A DNA stretch of 64,000 nucleotides from Fluviicoccus keumensis (GCF_004217445.1 NZ_SHKX01000015.1:124001-188000); one strand, 5' to 3'; shown: positions 37,223 through 46,861, counted from the first letter of the stretch. The notes: generated from the sequence alone by a model not told the origin. Numbers and translations are program-made.

Positions 37223-37228
37223 ATTATA
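37223..37228 (-). promoter_or_regulatory. Possible -10 box of a dapD promoter
   Basis: A perfect TATAAT on the minus strand, 40 bases before the dapD ATG, directly preceded by a CCGGG-AAAA-CCCGG dyad. No good -35 at 17 bases is evident, so this is tentative. Confidence 0.35.
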
Positions 37229-37285
37229 CCGGGTTTTCCCGGTCAAACCGGTCATCTTGCAGCATCAAACCGGCCAATCGCATCA

Positions 37286-38467
37286 TCAAAGCAGGGCCTT
37301 GATGCGCTCGGCGGCGGCCACGCAATCGTTCAGGGAGGCGACCAAGGCCATCCGCACCCGGTTTTCACCCGGGTTCAAGCCATCCACGGTCCGGCCGAGA
37401 TAGCGTCCGGGCAGCACGGTGACGTGGGCCTGACCGAAGAGCAGGCGGGCGAAGGATTCATCGTCGGTCGGGGTATCGGCCCAGAAATAGAAGCCCGCAT
37501 CCGGCATTTGCAAGGGCAAAACCGGATCAAGAATGTCACGGAAAGCCTTGAATTTCTGACGGTAAAGCGCGCGGTTCTGGATGACGTGGCCCTCGTCGAG
37601 CCAGGCCATGATCGAGGCCCACTGGTGTTGCACCGGCATGGCGGAACCGTGATAGGTGCGGTACAGCAGGTACGGCTTCAGGATGCTGGCGTCACCGGCG
37701 ACAAAGCCGGAGCGCAAGCCCGGCACGTTGGAGCGCTTGGATAGCGAGTGAAACACCACGCAGTTGCGATAGTCGTGACGCCCCGTCTCGGCACAAACCT
37801 GCAACAGGCCGACCGGCGGGTCGGTTTCGTCAAAATAGATTTCGGAGTAGCACTCGTCCGAGGCGATGACAAAACCGTACTGGTCGCTCAGTTCCAGCAA
37901 CCGCACAAGCTTGTCGCGGGGGATGACCGCGCCGGTGGGGTTGCCCGGACTGCAAATGAACAGCAGCTGGGTTTGCTGCCAGATTTCGGCGGGGACGGCA
38001 TCGAAGTCGGGGATGAAGCCGGTTTCGGCGGTGCAGGGCAGGTACCAGGGTTCGGCGCCCGCCAGGAACGCCGCACCTTCATAGATCTGGTAGAAGGGGT
38101 TGGGCATCATCACCAGCGGACGGGTCTGGCGGTTGACCACGGCCTGGGTAAAGGAAAACAGCGCCTCGCGGGTGCCGTTGACCGGCAGGATCTGGGTTTC
38201 GGCATCCAGATGCACCAGCCGGAAGCGGCGCTGCAGCCAGGCGGCGATGGCCTGACGTAGTTCCGGAATACCCTTGGTGGTGGGGTAGGTGGCCAGATGC
38301 TTGGATTGCTGGTTGATGGTGCGCATCACGAAGTCCGGCGACGGATGCTTCGGCTCCCCGATAGACAGGGCGATCGGCTTGAGGTCGGCGGGCGGCGTCA
38401 GGTCGCTGAACAGGCGCGCCAGCTTCTCGAACGGATAGGGGTGGAGTTGGCTCAGGTCGGGATTCAT
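37286..38467 (-). CDS. dapC: Succinyldiaminopimelate transaminase
   Basis: A 393-residue PLP-dependent class I aminotransferase, acting on N-succinyl-2-amino-6-oxopimelate after DapD. The PLP lysine is in HSLSKRSNVPGLRSGF (about residue 244), with ASDECYSEIYFDE and LLFICSPGNPTGAVI as the Asp- and Asn-containing cofactor blocks. The start codon directly abuts the glnD stop with no gap, so it is co-transcribed with glnD. The assignment to DapC rather than a general aspartate aminotransferase rests on the dapD neighbour and on the N-terminus NPDLSQLHPYPFEKL. Confidence 0.93.
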   Translation of the reverse strand: MNPDLSQLHPYPFEKLARLFSDLTPPADLKPIALSIGEPKHPSPDFVMRTINQQSKHLATYPTTKGIPELRQAIAAWLQRRFRLVHLDAETQILPVNGTREALFSFTQAVVNRQTRPLVMMPNPFYQIYEGAAFLAGAEPWYLPCTAETGFIPDFDAVPAEIWQQTQLLFICSPGNPTGAVIPRDKLVRLLELSDQYGFVIASDECYSEIYFDETDPPVGLLQVCAETGRHDYRNCVVFHSLSKRSNVPGLRSGFVAGDASILKPYLLYRTYHGSAMPVQHQWASIMAWLDEGHVIQNRALYRQKFKAFRDILDPVLPLQMPDAGFYFWADTPTDDESFARLLFGQAHVTVLPGRYLGRTVDGLNPGENRVRMALVASLNDCVAAAERIKALL

Positions 38468-41131
38468 TCAGTTCACCGTGTCCAGTTGGCTGCGCAGGGC
38501 GGAGGCCAGTTTCTCACAAAGTTCGGGATTGGAAATGGGGTGGCCGTCGCGATCCGTAATGAAGAAGACGTCTTCCGCGCGTTCGCCCAGCGTGGCGATG
38601 CGGGCGTTCTGCAGGTTGACGCCGTGCTCCATGAAGATCAGGCCGATCCGCGCCAGCAGGCCGGGACGGTCCAGCGTGATGACCTCGAGAATGGTCTGGT
38701 GGCGCTGGATGTCATTGCTGATGTTGACCATGGTCTTGACGCTGAAATGCTTCAGCTGGCGCGGCAGGCGCTTCTGGACAATGGTCGGGAACTGGTCGGG
38801 ATGCGACAGGGTCCGCTCCAGGTCGGCCTGGATGTATTCCAGTCGCTCGGGGTCGGAGATCTGGGTGTTGTCCTCGTCCAGTACGATGTAGGTGTCGAGC
38901 GAGTAGCGGTTTTCCGCCGTGATGATGCGGGCATCCAGCACGGTCAGGTGCAGGTGATCCAGCGTCGCCACCGAGGCGGCGAACAGGTTCGGCAGGTCGC
39001 GGGTATAGACGAAGATCTGGGTTGCGCCTTCAAACTGGGTGCCGTGGCTTTCCTTGATCACCACCAGCGGCGCCGGATTGTCGCCGTGCGCCAGGATGGC
39101 GGCGGTGTGCCAGGCGATATCAGCGGCGGTTTCCCGCAGGAAATAGTCCTCGCCGAGTCCTCTCCAGATGTCATTGATGCGGCTTTCATCCATGCCCTGC
39201 TCATCGACCAGGATTTCCAGGGCGTGAATGCGGGTTTCATGCACCCATTCCTGCCGGTCGACCGGGTTGTTCAGGCCGCGACGCAGGGCGCGGCGGGTCT
39301 GCTGGTATAACTGGCGCAGCAGCGAAGCCCGCCAGGAGTTCCACAACTTGGGGTTGGTGGCGCAGATGTCGGCCACGGTCAGGGCGTAGAGATAATCCAG
39401 ATGCACGAGGTCGCCGACTTGTTCGGCGAACTTGTGGATCACTTCCGGATCGGACACATCCTGCTTCTGGGCAGTGACGGACATCAGCAGGTGCTTCTGC
39501 GTCAGCCAAGCGACCAGGTTTGCTTCGCGCAGGCTGAGGCCGTGCGCCAGACAGAAGTCGCGGGCATCGACCGATCCCAGCTCGGAGTGGTCGCCGCCGC
39601 GGCCCTTGCCGATATCGTGGAACAGGCCGGCCAGGTACAGCAGCTCCAGCTTCGGCAGGCGTTGTGCGACGTCCGCCACCACCGGGAATGCTTCCGCGCC
39701 TTCCTGATAACGGAAGCGGCGCATGTTCTTGATGACCAGCAGCGTGTGCGCATCGACGGTATAGATGTGGAAAAGGTCGTACTGCATCTGGCCGATGATG
39801 GCCCCGAACGCCGGCAGGTAGCCGCCGAGGACGCCGTAACGCTTCATCCGCCTCAGCGTTGAGAACAGGGCGTGCGGCGCGCGCAGGATGCCCATGAACA
39901 GTTCCCGGTTGCGCGGATTGTTGCGGAAATCGTCGTTGATCTTGCGCGCTTCGACCATGATCAGGCGGATGGTGCTGGCGCGCACACCCTGGATCAGCGT
40001 GTTCTCGGCCAGGGTCAGGAAGATTTCCAGCAGGGCCGAGGGGAACTTGGCGAACACCTGATGGTGCGTGACCTCGATGTGGTTGTCGCGCAACTGGAAG
40101 TGGTCGTTAACTGCAACGATCTCGCTGTCTTCTTCCGTCTTCAGGATGGTTTCATCGAAATATTGCAGCAACAGTTCGTTCAGCATCGACAGGTTCATGG
40201 CGGCGCGGTAATAGGCCTTCATGAACTGTTCAACCGCCCGGTTGGCATTGCTGTCGGTATAGCCCAGCAGGTTGGCGATGGTCTTCTGGTAATCGAACAG
40301 CAGCCGGTTCTCATTGCGGTTCGACAGCATGTGCAGCAGGAAGCGGATCCGCCACAGGAAGGCTTCGCCTTCCATCAACTGGCGATACTCGAATTCGGTG
40401 AGGAAGCCGTGGTTGACCAGGTCGTAGAGCGTTCCGGCATCGAAATGGCGCTTAGCGACCCAGGCGACGGTCTGGATATCGCGCAACCCGCCCGGCGCAT
40501 TCTTGATGTCCGGTTCCAGATTGTATTCAGTGAAGTTGTGTTTGGCGTGACGGTCGTGTTGTTCTTCCTTCTTGGCTTCGAAGAACGCGGCTCCGGTCCA
40601 CAGCGGCCGGGTCAGCTGCAGCAGGGTCTGGCGCAGGCTGTCAGGCCCGCACAGGGTCCGCACCTCCAGCAAAGTTGTGGCAATGGTGATGTCCTGGCTG
40701 ACGCCTTCCACGCATTCTTCCAGCGAACGCACACTGGAACCGATGTCGAGTCCCAGGTCCCACAGCCGGGACAGGTAGGTGCTGATGGCTTCGCTGAGGT
40801 CCGGGGGGAGGGTGTCGTGCGAGTGCAGCACCAGCACGTCGACATCGGAGGCCGGATGCAGTTCCCCCCGGCCATAGCCCCCGACCGCCAGCAAGGCCAG
40901 TTCGGGCGTCCGGTCGAGACCGGCGGCGGCCCAGACATGGCGCAGCACCTCGTCGACGGCCTGCGCGCGCGCCGATACCAGCAGCCGGACACAGGTGCCG
41001 CCGTCGAATTCGGTACGCAGTTGCTGGTGGGCATCCTTCAGCAGATCGCGGTATTCCGCGTTGCTGAGCTGCGGCGCATTCAGCCGGGCGGCGTCAAACA
41101 GGCGGGGGACCAGCGTGGGGGGAGGCGACAT
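38468..41131 (-). CDS. glnD: Bifunctional PII uridylyltransferase/uridylyl-removing enzyme
   Basis: An 887-residue primary nitrogen sensor that adds UMP to PII proteins when glutamine is low and removes it when glutamine is high. Domains: nucleotidyltransferase with GGYGRGEL (84-91) and DVD (96-98); a helical linker; an HD domain with FHDIGKGRGGDHSELG (about 502) for UMP removal; and two C-terminal ACT domains (about 705-785 and 815-887) that bind glutamine. Length fits the family (about 890). It lies four bases after map and abuts dapC. Confidence 0.97.
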   Translation of the reverse strand: MSPPPTLVPRLFDAARLNAPQLSNAEYRDLLKDAHQQLRTEFDGGTCVRLLVSARAQAVDEVLRHVWAAAGLDRTPELALLAVGGYGRGELHPASDVDVLVLHSHDTLPPDLSEAISTYLSRLWDLGLDIGSSVRSLEECVEGVSQDITIATTLLEVRTLCGPDSLRQTLLQLTRPLWTGAAFFEAKKEEQHDRHAKHNFTEYNLEPDIKNAPGGLRDIQTVAWVAKRHFDAGTLYDLVNHGFLTEFEYRQLMEGEAFLWRIRFLLHMLSNRNENRLLFDYQKTIANLLGYTDSNANRAVEQFMKAYYRAAMNLSMLNELLLQYFDETILKTEEDSEIVAVNDHFQLRDNHIEVTHHQVFAKFPSALLEIFLTLAENTLIQGVRASTIRLIMVEARKINDDFRNNPRNRELFMGILRAPHALFSTLRRMKRYGVLGGYLPAFGAIIGQMQYDLFHIYTVDAHTLLVIKNMRRFRYQEGAEAFPVVADVAQRLPKLELLYLAGLFHDIGKGRGGDHSELGSVDARDFCLAHGLSLREANLVAWLTQKHLLMSVTAQKQDVSDPEVIHKFAEQVGDLVHLDYLYALTVADICATNPKLWNSWRASLLRQLYQQTRRALRRGLNNPVDRQEWVHETRIHALEILVDEQGMDESRINDIWRGLGEDYFLRETAADIAWHTAAILAHGDNPAPLVVIKESHGTQFEGATQIFVYTRDLPNLFAASVATLDHLHLTVLDARIITAENRYSLDTYIVLDEDNTQISDPERLEYIQADLERTLSHPDQFPTIVQKRLPRQLKHFSVKTMVNISNDIQRHQTILEVITLDRPGLLARIGLIFMEHGVNLQNARIATLGERAEDVFFITDRDGHPISNPELCEKLASALRSQLDTVN

Positions 41132-41135
41132 GGGA

Positions 41136-41921
41136 TTAACCTTGTAAGAAGGACAGGTCTTCGTCGGGGCGGGCGGTCAGGACTTCAACGCCGGTCTCCG
41201 TGACCAGAATCGTGTGTTCCCATTGGGCGGACAGTTTGTGGTCCTTGGTGACGGCCGTCCAGCCATCGGGCAGCAGCTTGGTTTGCCAAACGCCGGCATT
41301 GATCATCGGCTCGATCGTGAAGATCATGCCCGCCTTCAGCGTCAGGCCTTCACCCGCCTTGCCGTAGTGCAGGATTTGCGGCTCCTCATGGAAGACCTTG
41401 CCGATGCCGTGACCGCAGTATTCGCGCACCACACTGAAGCGATTGGCCTCGGCGTGCTTCTGGATGGCCGCGCCGATATCGCCGGTGCGGGAACCGGCCT
41501 TCACGGTCGCCAGGGCGCGATACAGGCATTCCTGCGTCACTTTCACCAGCCGGTTGGCCAGCACCGAACCCTCACCGACCACAAACATCTTCGAGGTGTC
41601 GCCGTGATAGCCGTCCTTGATGACGGTGATGTCGATGTTGATGATGTCGCCGTTCTTCAACACCTTCTTGTCAGAAGGAATGCCGTGGCAGACCACATGG
41701 TTGACTGAGGTGCAGATGCTTTTCGGAAAGCCCTTGTAATTCAAGGGAGCGGGAATGGCCTGCTGCTCGTTGACAATATAGTCATGACAGATGCGGTCCA
41801 GCTCTTCCGTGGTCACGCCCGCCTTGACGAACGGGCCGATCATCATCAGCACATCGGCCGCCAGACGACCGGCGACACGCATTTTTTCAATTTCGTCAGG
41901 GGTTTTCAGGGATACGGTCAT
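41136..41921 (-). CDS. map: Methionine aminopeptidase, type I
   Basis: A 261-residue pita-bread-fold enzyme that removes the initiator Met from nascent proteins. Metal ligands are visible: two Asp in NIDITVIKDGYHGDTSKMF, His in CGHGIGKVFHEEP, Glu in FTIEPMI and Glu in QWEHTILVT. Length equals E. coli Map (264). It is divergent from rpsB, the classical arrangement, and leads the map-glnD-dapC run. Confidence 0.97.
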   Translation of the reverse strand: MTVSLKTPDEIEKMRVAGRLAADVLMMIGPFVKAGVTTEELDRICHDYIVNEQQAIPAPLNYKGFPKSICTSVNHVVCHGIPSDKKVLKNGDIINIDITVIKDGYHGDTSKMFVVGEGSVLANRLVKVTQECLYRALATVKAGSRTGDIGAAIQKHAEANRFSVVREYCGHGIGKVFHEEPQILHYGKAGEGLTLKAGMIFTIEPMINAGVWQTKLLPDGWTAVTKDHKLSAQWEHTILVTETGVEVLTARPDEDLSFLQG

Positions 41922-41938
41922 AAAGCATTACGTCATCA

Positions 41939-41967
41939 TTGAGGCGGGAAGGCCGATATGGTATAAA
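41939..41967 (+). promoter_or_regulatory. rpsB-tsf promoter
   Basis: TTGAGG (41939-41944) and TATAAA (41962-41967) are spaced 17 bases apart. The bases after the -10 are GC-rich (GCCGCGCC), the discriminator type associated with stringent control by ppGpp. The transcript would carry a leader of about 138 bases before rpsB. Confidence 0.7.
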
Positions 41968-42049
41968 GCCGCGCCTGTTTCGGCAAATAAACCGGACAGG
42001 TTTTTTCAACTTTTAAAACACGCACATGTGCCGTCACGGTTATTGGGTG

Positions 42050-42111
42050 CCTGCCAGTCAGGTCGGTAGCCGGGGTACATGGAGGCCTAACCCGAACCTG
42101 GAGTTCACATC
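42050..42111 (+). promoter_or_regulatory. rpsB 5' leader hairpin, candidate S2 autoregulatory element
   Basis: A stem GGG (42073-42075) with CCC (42091-42093) encloses TACATGGAGGCCTAA, just upstream of the ribosome site. The E. coli rpsB leader is known to mediate autogenous repression by ribosomal protein S2 and is conserved in gammaproteobacteria; I judge this segment to be its counterpart, from memory of that leader. The exact fold was not computed. Confidence 0.45.
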
Positions 42112-42852
42112 ATGGCACAAGTTTCGATCCGCGACCTGCTGCAAGCCGGCGCGCACTTCGGTCACCAGACCCGTTTCTGGAACCCCAAGATGGGCGAGTA
42201 TATTTTCGGCGCCCGCAACAAGATTCACATCATCAACCTCGACATCACTGTCAAGCGCCTGAATGATGCCCTGACTTATGCCAATGGTCTGGCCGCCCGC
42301 AAGAACAAGGTGCTGTTCGTCGGCACCAAGCGCGCCGCTTCCGAAATCGTCCGTGAACACGCCCTGCGCGCCGGCATGCCCTTTGTCGACCATCGCTGGT
42401 TGGGCGGCATGCTGACCAACTGGAAGACCATCCGCCAGTCCATCAAGCGTCTGAAGGATCTGGAAGCCCAGGCCCAAGACGGTACCTTCGCCAAGCTGAC
42501 CAAGCGTGAAGCCCTTGAGCGCACCCGCGAAATGCAAAAGCTGGAAAAGAGCCTTGGCGGTATCAAGGACATGGGCGGTCTGCCCGATGCCCTGTTCATC
42601 ATTGACGTGGACCACGAAGCCATTGCCATCCAGGAAGCCAACAAGCTGGGCATCCCCGTGATCGGCATCGTCGACACCAACTCCAACCCGGCTGGCGTGG
42701 ACTATGTGATTCCGGGCAACGATGACGCCATCCGCGCCATCCAGCTGTACGCCGGCGCCATGGCTGACGCCATCCTGGAAGGCAAGGAATATTCCGCCAC
42801 CCAGAGCGGCGGCCGCGAAGCCGAGGCTGAAGCCCCCGAATCCGCCGCCTGA
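42112..42852 (+). CDS. rpsB: 30S ribosomal protein S2
   Basis: A 246-residue uS2. It opens with the conserved SIRDLLQAGAHFGHQTRFWNP, followed by NKIHIINLD and the central coiled-coil arm (about 100-160), then IPVIGIVDTNSNP. The acidic Ala/Glu-rich tail is typical. S2 binds the 30S platform late in assembly and is needed for mRNA binding with S1. It is co-transcribed with tsf after a 121-base gap that may hold a partial attenuator. Confidence 0.98.
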   Translation: MAQVSIRDLLQAGAHFGHQTRFWNPKMGEYIFGARNKIHIINLDITVKRLNDALTYANGLAARKNKVLFVGTKRAASEIVREHALRAGMPFVDHRWLGGMLTNWKTIRQSIKRLKDLEAQAQDGTFAKLTKREALERTREMQKLEKSLGGIKDMGGLPDALFIIDVDHEAIAIQEANKLGIPVIGIVDTNSNPAGVDYVIPGNDDAIRAIQLYAGAMADAILEGKEYSATQSGGREAEAEAPESAA

Positions 42853-42973
42853 TTCTGGCCGGTGGTTCGTTGAGGAAGGGAGCTAAGTCTCCCTTTCTTC
42901 ATTAATACTGATTGTAGTCCGGATTGCCTTGGCAAACGGACTGTTTTGTGGAAATCCAAAAGAGGACACGAAC

Positions 42974-43858
42974 ATGGCAGAAATTACTGCTTCCCTCGTT
43001 AAAGAGCTGCGCGACCGTACCGGTCTGGGCATGATGGAATGCAAGAAGGCGCTGACCGAAGCCGGTGGCGACATTGAGCTGGCCATCGACAACATGCGCA
43101 AGTCCGGTCAGGCCAAGGCCGCCAAGAAGGCCGGCAACGTGGCCGCCGAAGGCGCCATCCTGTCCGCCACCTCGGCTGACGGCAAGACCGCCCTGCTGCT
43201 GGAAGTGAACAGCCAGACTGACTTCGTCGCCAAGGACGCCAACTTCACCACCTTCGCCAAGCAGGTTGCCGAAGTGGCCTTGGCCGCCGGTGAAACCGAT
43301 GCCGCCAAGATTGCCGGCCTCGCCTATGGCGACGGTCTGACCGTGGAAGAAGCCCGTGTCGCCCTGGTTCAGAAGATCGGTGAAAACATCCAGGTCCGTC
43401 GCGCTGTGATCGTGACCGGCGATGTGGTCGGCACCTATGTGCACGGCATCAAGATCGGTGTCGCCGTGGTCCTGAACGGCGGCAACGCCGACGTGGCCCG
43501 TGATGTCGCCATGCACGTGGCCGCCGCCAACCCGGCCGTGGTCAATCCCGCTGACGTGGCCGCCGATGTGCTGGCCCGTGAAAAGGAAATCTATGCCGCC
43601 AAGGCCCGTGAATCCGGCAAGCCCGAAAATATCGTCGAGAAGATGATTGAGGGCAGCCTGAAGAAGTACCTGGCCGAAGTCAGCCTGGTCGAGCAGGCCT
43701 TTGTGAAGGATCCGGACACCAAGGTCGGTGACTTCGTGAAGAAGGCGGGTGCTTCCGTTGTCAGCTTCGTGCGTTACGAAGTGGGTGAAGGCATCGAGAA
43801 GGCTGTGGTCGACTTCGCTGCAGAAGTTGCCGCGCAGGCCGCCGCCGCCGCCAAGTAA
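42974..43858 (+). CDS. tsf: Translation elongation factor Ts
   Basis: A 294-residue nucleotide exchange factor for EF-Tu. The UBA-like N-terminus has VKELRDRTGLGMMECKKAL, and the core has the hallmark TDFVAKD that inserts into the EF-Tu G domain. Length is near E. coli EF-Ts (283). The ATG at 42974 is chosen because it starts MAEITASL, with AAGAGGACAC upstream; the frame opens 15 codons earlier without a ribosome site. Confidence 0.98.
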   Translation: MAEITASLVKELRDRTGLGMMECKKALTEAGGDIELAIDNMRKSGQAKAAKKAGNVAAEGAILSATSADGKTALLLEVNSQTDFVAKDANFTTFAKQVAEVALAAGETDAAKIAGLAYGDGLTVEEARVALVQKIGENIQVRRAVIVTGDVVGTYVHGIKIGVAVVLNGGNADVARDVAMHVAAANPAVVNPADVAADVLAREKEIYAAKARESGKPENIVEKMIEGSLKKYLAEVSLVEQAFVKDPDTKVGDFVKKAGASVVSFVRYEVGEGIEKAVVDFAAEVAAQAAAAAK

Positions 43859-43880
43859 CCGCTTCGGCGGTTATCAGAAA

Positions 43881-43908
43881 ATGCCCGCCTTGCGCGGGCA
43901 TTTTTTAT
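43881..43908 (+). terminator. Terminator after tsf
   Basis: ATGCCCGC-CTTGC-GCGGGCAT followed by TTTTTT. Confidence 0.9.
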
Positions 43909-44005
43909 GGGGTTCATTAGCGGTTTTTCTTTGCTTTCGCGTCGCACTTCCCTTAAATAGTCGTCAGGTGCCTTATCGTACATGACAAGAATAATGGAGG
44001 GCCGG

Positions 44006-46861
44006 ATGGGTTTTCCGCGGGTCGCCTGGCTGTTGTGGCTGTTATTGATGCCTTTGGCCGCGTCGGCGTTGACCTTGAGTGCGGCTGAGCGCGAATGGCT
44101 GGCGCAGCACCCGGTCATTCGCGTCGGTATCGATCCCGAATGGCCGCCTTATGAGTTCCTCGATGATCAGAGCCGCCATCAGGGAATCAGCGCGGATTAC
44201 CTGAAGCTGGTTTCTGCCCGGCTGGGGGTGCGCTTCGCGGTCGGCCCGCGCCAGCCGTGGTCCAAAACCCAGCTGCAATTGCAGCAAAAGACGCTCGATA
44301 TTACGCCATCCATCACGGAAACCCCGTCGCGGCGTGACTTCCTGCTGTTCACCCGTCCTTATCTGCGCTTTCCCGTGGTGATACTGACCCGCACCGAGAC
44401 CCCGTTTCTGGGCCAGCTGGAAGACCTGAACGGTCAGCGGGTGGGTGTGGAAGCGGACTACTTTACTGATGAAATCCTGAAAACCCGTTACCCCGGCATC
44501 AAGCCGGTGCGTTACCGCTTTCTGGATGAGCTGGTGTCGGGCTTGTCGATGGGGGAGGTGGATTATGTGCTTTCCAACCATGCGTCCGCATCGTGGCTGG
44601 TGCAGTCGTTGCACGTGACCGGCATCAAGCTGGCGGCGATCACGCCCTATAATTCGCCCTTGTCGATCGGAGTGCGTGATGATTGGCCGTTGCTGGCCGG
44701 TCTGCTTGACCGGGTAATTGCGGAGATTACTCCCGCCGAGCATGCGGCCATTCGTGAAAAGTGGCTGGGCGTTCACAAACGTGAATTCAGCCTGTTGGAT
44801 TACTGGCGTTACCGGCCCGGCGCCGTGTTGTCGGGGGTAGCGTTTTTCAGCGGCCTGGCGGTGCTGGTGGTGTTCTTGTTTTTCCGGATGCGGTTGCAAC
44901 AGCGTCACCGGCAGGAGGCGGAAGTCAGGCGGGCGCTGGAGGAAAGCGAGGAGCGTTTCCGCCTGATGATTGAGAATGCGCCCATCGCTTTTGCCATCTT
45001 TTCCGGAAAGGAAGGCGAGGTTTCGCTGTTAAACCGTTGTTTCATAAAAATGTTCGGCTATGAGCCGAATGAGCTTCATACCGTCGGGGATTGGTGGGTG
45101 CGAGCCTATCCCGATCCGGTGTACCGCGATGCAATTCGGCGTGACTGGTTCGGGCGGCTGTCCGCGGCGCGGCAGGCCGGTCAGGACATGGAGCCGATGG
45201 AGGCCCGCGTTGTCTGTCGTAACGGCGATTTTCGTCATGTCCGTTTTCACTCCTTCCTGCTGGGCAAGCTGAACCTGGTTGCCTTCATCGACATTACCCC
45301 TGATAAGGAAAACGAAGCTGTTCTCCGGGCAGCCAAGGAAGCGGCGGAAAGCGCTACCCGCGCGAAGAGCGAGTTCCTGGCGAACATGAGCCATGAAATC
45401 CGCACGCCGATGAACGGGATACTGGGATTGAGCCATTTGCTGGAAATGACGACGCTGGACGAGCAGCAGCGGGATTATCTGACCCGGTTGCAAAACTCGG
45501 GAGAGTTGCTGCTGCAGATCCTCAACGACATTCTGGATTTGTCCAAGGTAGAGTCCGGCAAGCTGACGCTGGAGGAGGAGCCATTCCGTCTGGAACAGCT
45601 GCTGGAGTCGTTGCGAAATCTGGCGGTCAGCGCCACCCAGGACAAGCCGGTGCAAGTCTGTTTCCGGATTGAGCCCGAAGTGCCTTTTGTCTTGGTGGGG
45701 GATGCCTTGCGCCTGTTGCAGGTGTTGATGAATCTGCTTGGCAACGCCATCAAATTCACGCCCGAAGGGCGGGTTGACCTTGCTGTCAGTGTCCGGGAGC
45801 AGCATGAGGATGCCGTGATCCTGGATTTCGGCGTCAGTGACAACGGTATCGGCATGACTCCCGAGCAGCAGTCGCGTATCTTCGAGGCCTTCCGCCAGGC
45901 GGATGCCTCCATGACCCGCCGTTTCGGCGGCACGGGGTTGGGCCTGGCCATCTGCCAGCGCTTGGTCGGCCTCATGGGTGGTGCAATGCAGGTTCGCAGC
46001 GCGGTCGGCGCGGGCAGCACGTTTTCATTCCAGGTCCGGCTGGGAGTCCTTCGGGATGCCGAAGACGGTCCTCAGGATGCCGTAGCCTTGCGTATTTTGC
46101 TGGTCACCCGGGATGCGGGCCTGCCCCGCGCCGTGCGGGCTTTGGTGGGACGTTGGGGCTGGCGGCTGGATGTGGCGGGAGATCTGGGGAGTGTTTGCCT
46201 GGATGTCACGGCCATGCCGCCGCCCTATGACTGGGTGCTGTTTGATGCGGACCTCCCCGGCGAGCAATGCCAGGAGTGCCGCAGGCTGACCGGGGTTTCG
46301 CTGCCGCTCGTGGTCTTGCAGTTCCCCTGGCAAGAGCGTCTCAGGCCCGCAGGGCTGCCCGAGGGCGTGCGCACCCTGATCAAGCCGGTGACCCCGATCA
46401 GCCTGAAGGATCTGGCGATCCGGATCCGGGAGGAGGGCGCAGCGGTCGTTCGTCCGCCCATGGCTGCTCCGCTGGCTGGAAAACGGGTGCTGCTGGTGGA
46501 GGACAATGCGGTCAACCAGTTGGTTGGGCGGCGCATGCTGGAGAGTCTCGGGGTCCGTGTGGATACCGCCGATGACGGAAAGCTGGCGCTGGATTTGCTG
46601 GCGGCGAGCGGCATGAATTGTTACGACGCGGTATTCATGGATTTGCAAATGCCGGTGCTGGATGGTCTGGAAGCCACTGCCATGCTGCGCGGGATGCCCG
46701 GATTCGATGCCTTGCCGGTAATCGCGATGACTGCCAATGTGATGCCTGCCGACCGCGAGGCCTGCCGGCTGGCGGGCATGACGGACTTTATCGGCAAACC
46801 CATCCGTCTGGAAGAGCTGACCCGTGTCCTCCTGAAGTGGACCAGCGCCGAAGCCTCCTGA
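44006..46861 (+). CDS. Hybrid sensor histidine kinase with periplasmic SBP_bac_3 domain (BvgS-like)
   Basis: A 951-residue membrane sensor. Signal/first helix (about 1-22); a periplasmic solute-binding domain (about 30-250, with VRVGIDPEWPPYEF and DITPSITETPSRRDF); a membrane helix (about 268-290); a PAS domain (about 305-425); HisKA with His463 in SHEIRTPMNG; HATPase with N, G1 and G2 boxes (NLLGNAIKFT, DNGIGM, GGTGLGLAI); a degenerate receiver (about 690-805); and a final receiver (about 820-945) with phospho-acceptor Asp879 in FMDLQMPVLDG. There is no HPt domain, and no response regulator lies next to it. The start at 44006 has GGAGGG upstream; two earlier in-frame ATGs lack it. The ligand is probably an amino acid-like small molecule. 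Confidence 0.92.
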   Translation: MGFPRVAWLLWLLLMPLAASALTLSAAEREWLAQHPVIRVGIDPEWPPYEFLDDQSRHQGISADYLKLVSARLGVRFAVGPRQPWSKTQLQLQQKTLDITPSITETPSRRDFLLFTRPYLRFPVVILTRTETPFLGQLEDLNGQRVGVEADYFTDEILKTRYPGIKPVRYRFLDELVSGLSMGEVDYVLSNHASASWLVQSLHVTGIKLAAITPYNSPLSIGVRDDWPLLAGLLDRVIAEITPAEHAAIREKWLGVHKREFSLLDYWRYRPGAVLSGVAFFSGLAVLVVFLFFRMRLQQRHRQEAEVRRALEESEERFRLMIENAPIAFAIFSGKEGEVSLLNRCFIKMFGYEPNELHTVGDWWVRAYPDPVYRDAIRRDWFGRLSAARQAGQDMEPMEARVVCRNGDFRHVRFHSFLLGKLNLVAFIDITPDKENEAVLRAAKEAAESATRAKSEFLANMSHEIRTPMNGILGLSHLLEMTTLDEQQRDYLTRLQNSGELLLQILNDILDLSKVESGKLTLEEEPFRLEQLLESLRNLAVSATQDKPVQVCFRIEPEVPFVLVGDALRLLQVLMNLLGNAIKFTPEGRVDLAVSVREQHEDAVILDFGVSDNGIGMTPEQQSRIFEAFRQADASMTRRFGGTGLGLAICQRLVGLMGGAMQVRSAVGAGSTFSFQVRLGVLRDAEDGPQDAVALRILLVTRDAGLPRAVRALVGRWGWRLDVAGDLGSVCLDVTAMPPPYDWVLFDADLPGEQCQECRRLTGVSLPLVVLQFPWQERLRPAGLPEGVRTLIKPVTPISLKDLAIRIREEGAAVVRPPMAAPLAGKRVLLVEDNAVNQLVGRRMLESLGVRVDTADDGKLALDLLAASGMNCYDAVFMDLQMPVLDGLEATAMLRGMPGFDALPVIAMTANVMPADREACRLAGMTDFIGKPIRLEELTRVLLKWTSAEAS

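Noticed and set aside
39872..41203. A 443-codon plus-strand frame opposite glnD
   Set aside because: It is antisense to the conserved GlnD nucleotidyltransferase region and shows no motif of its own.
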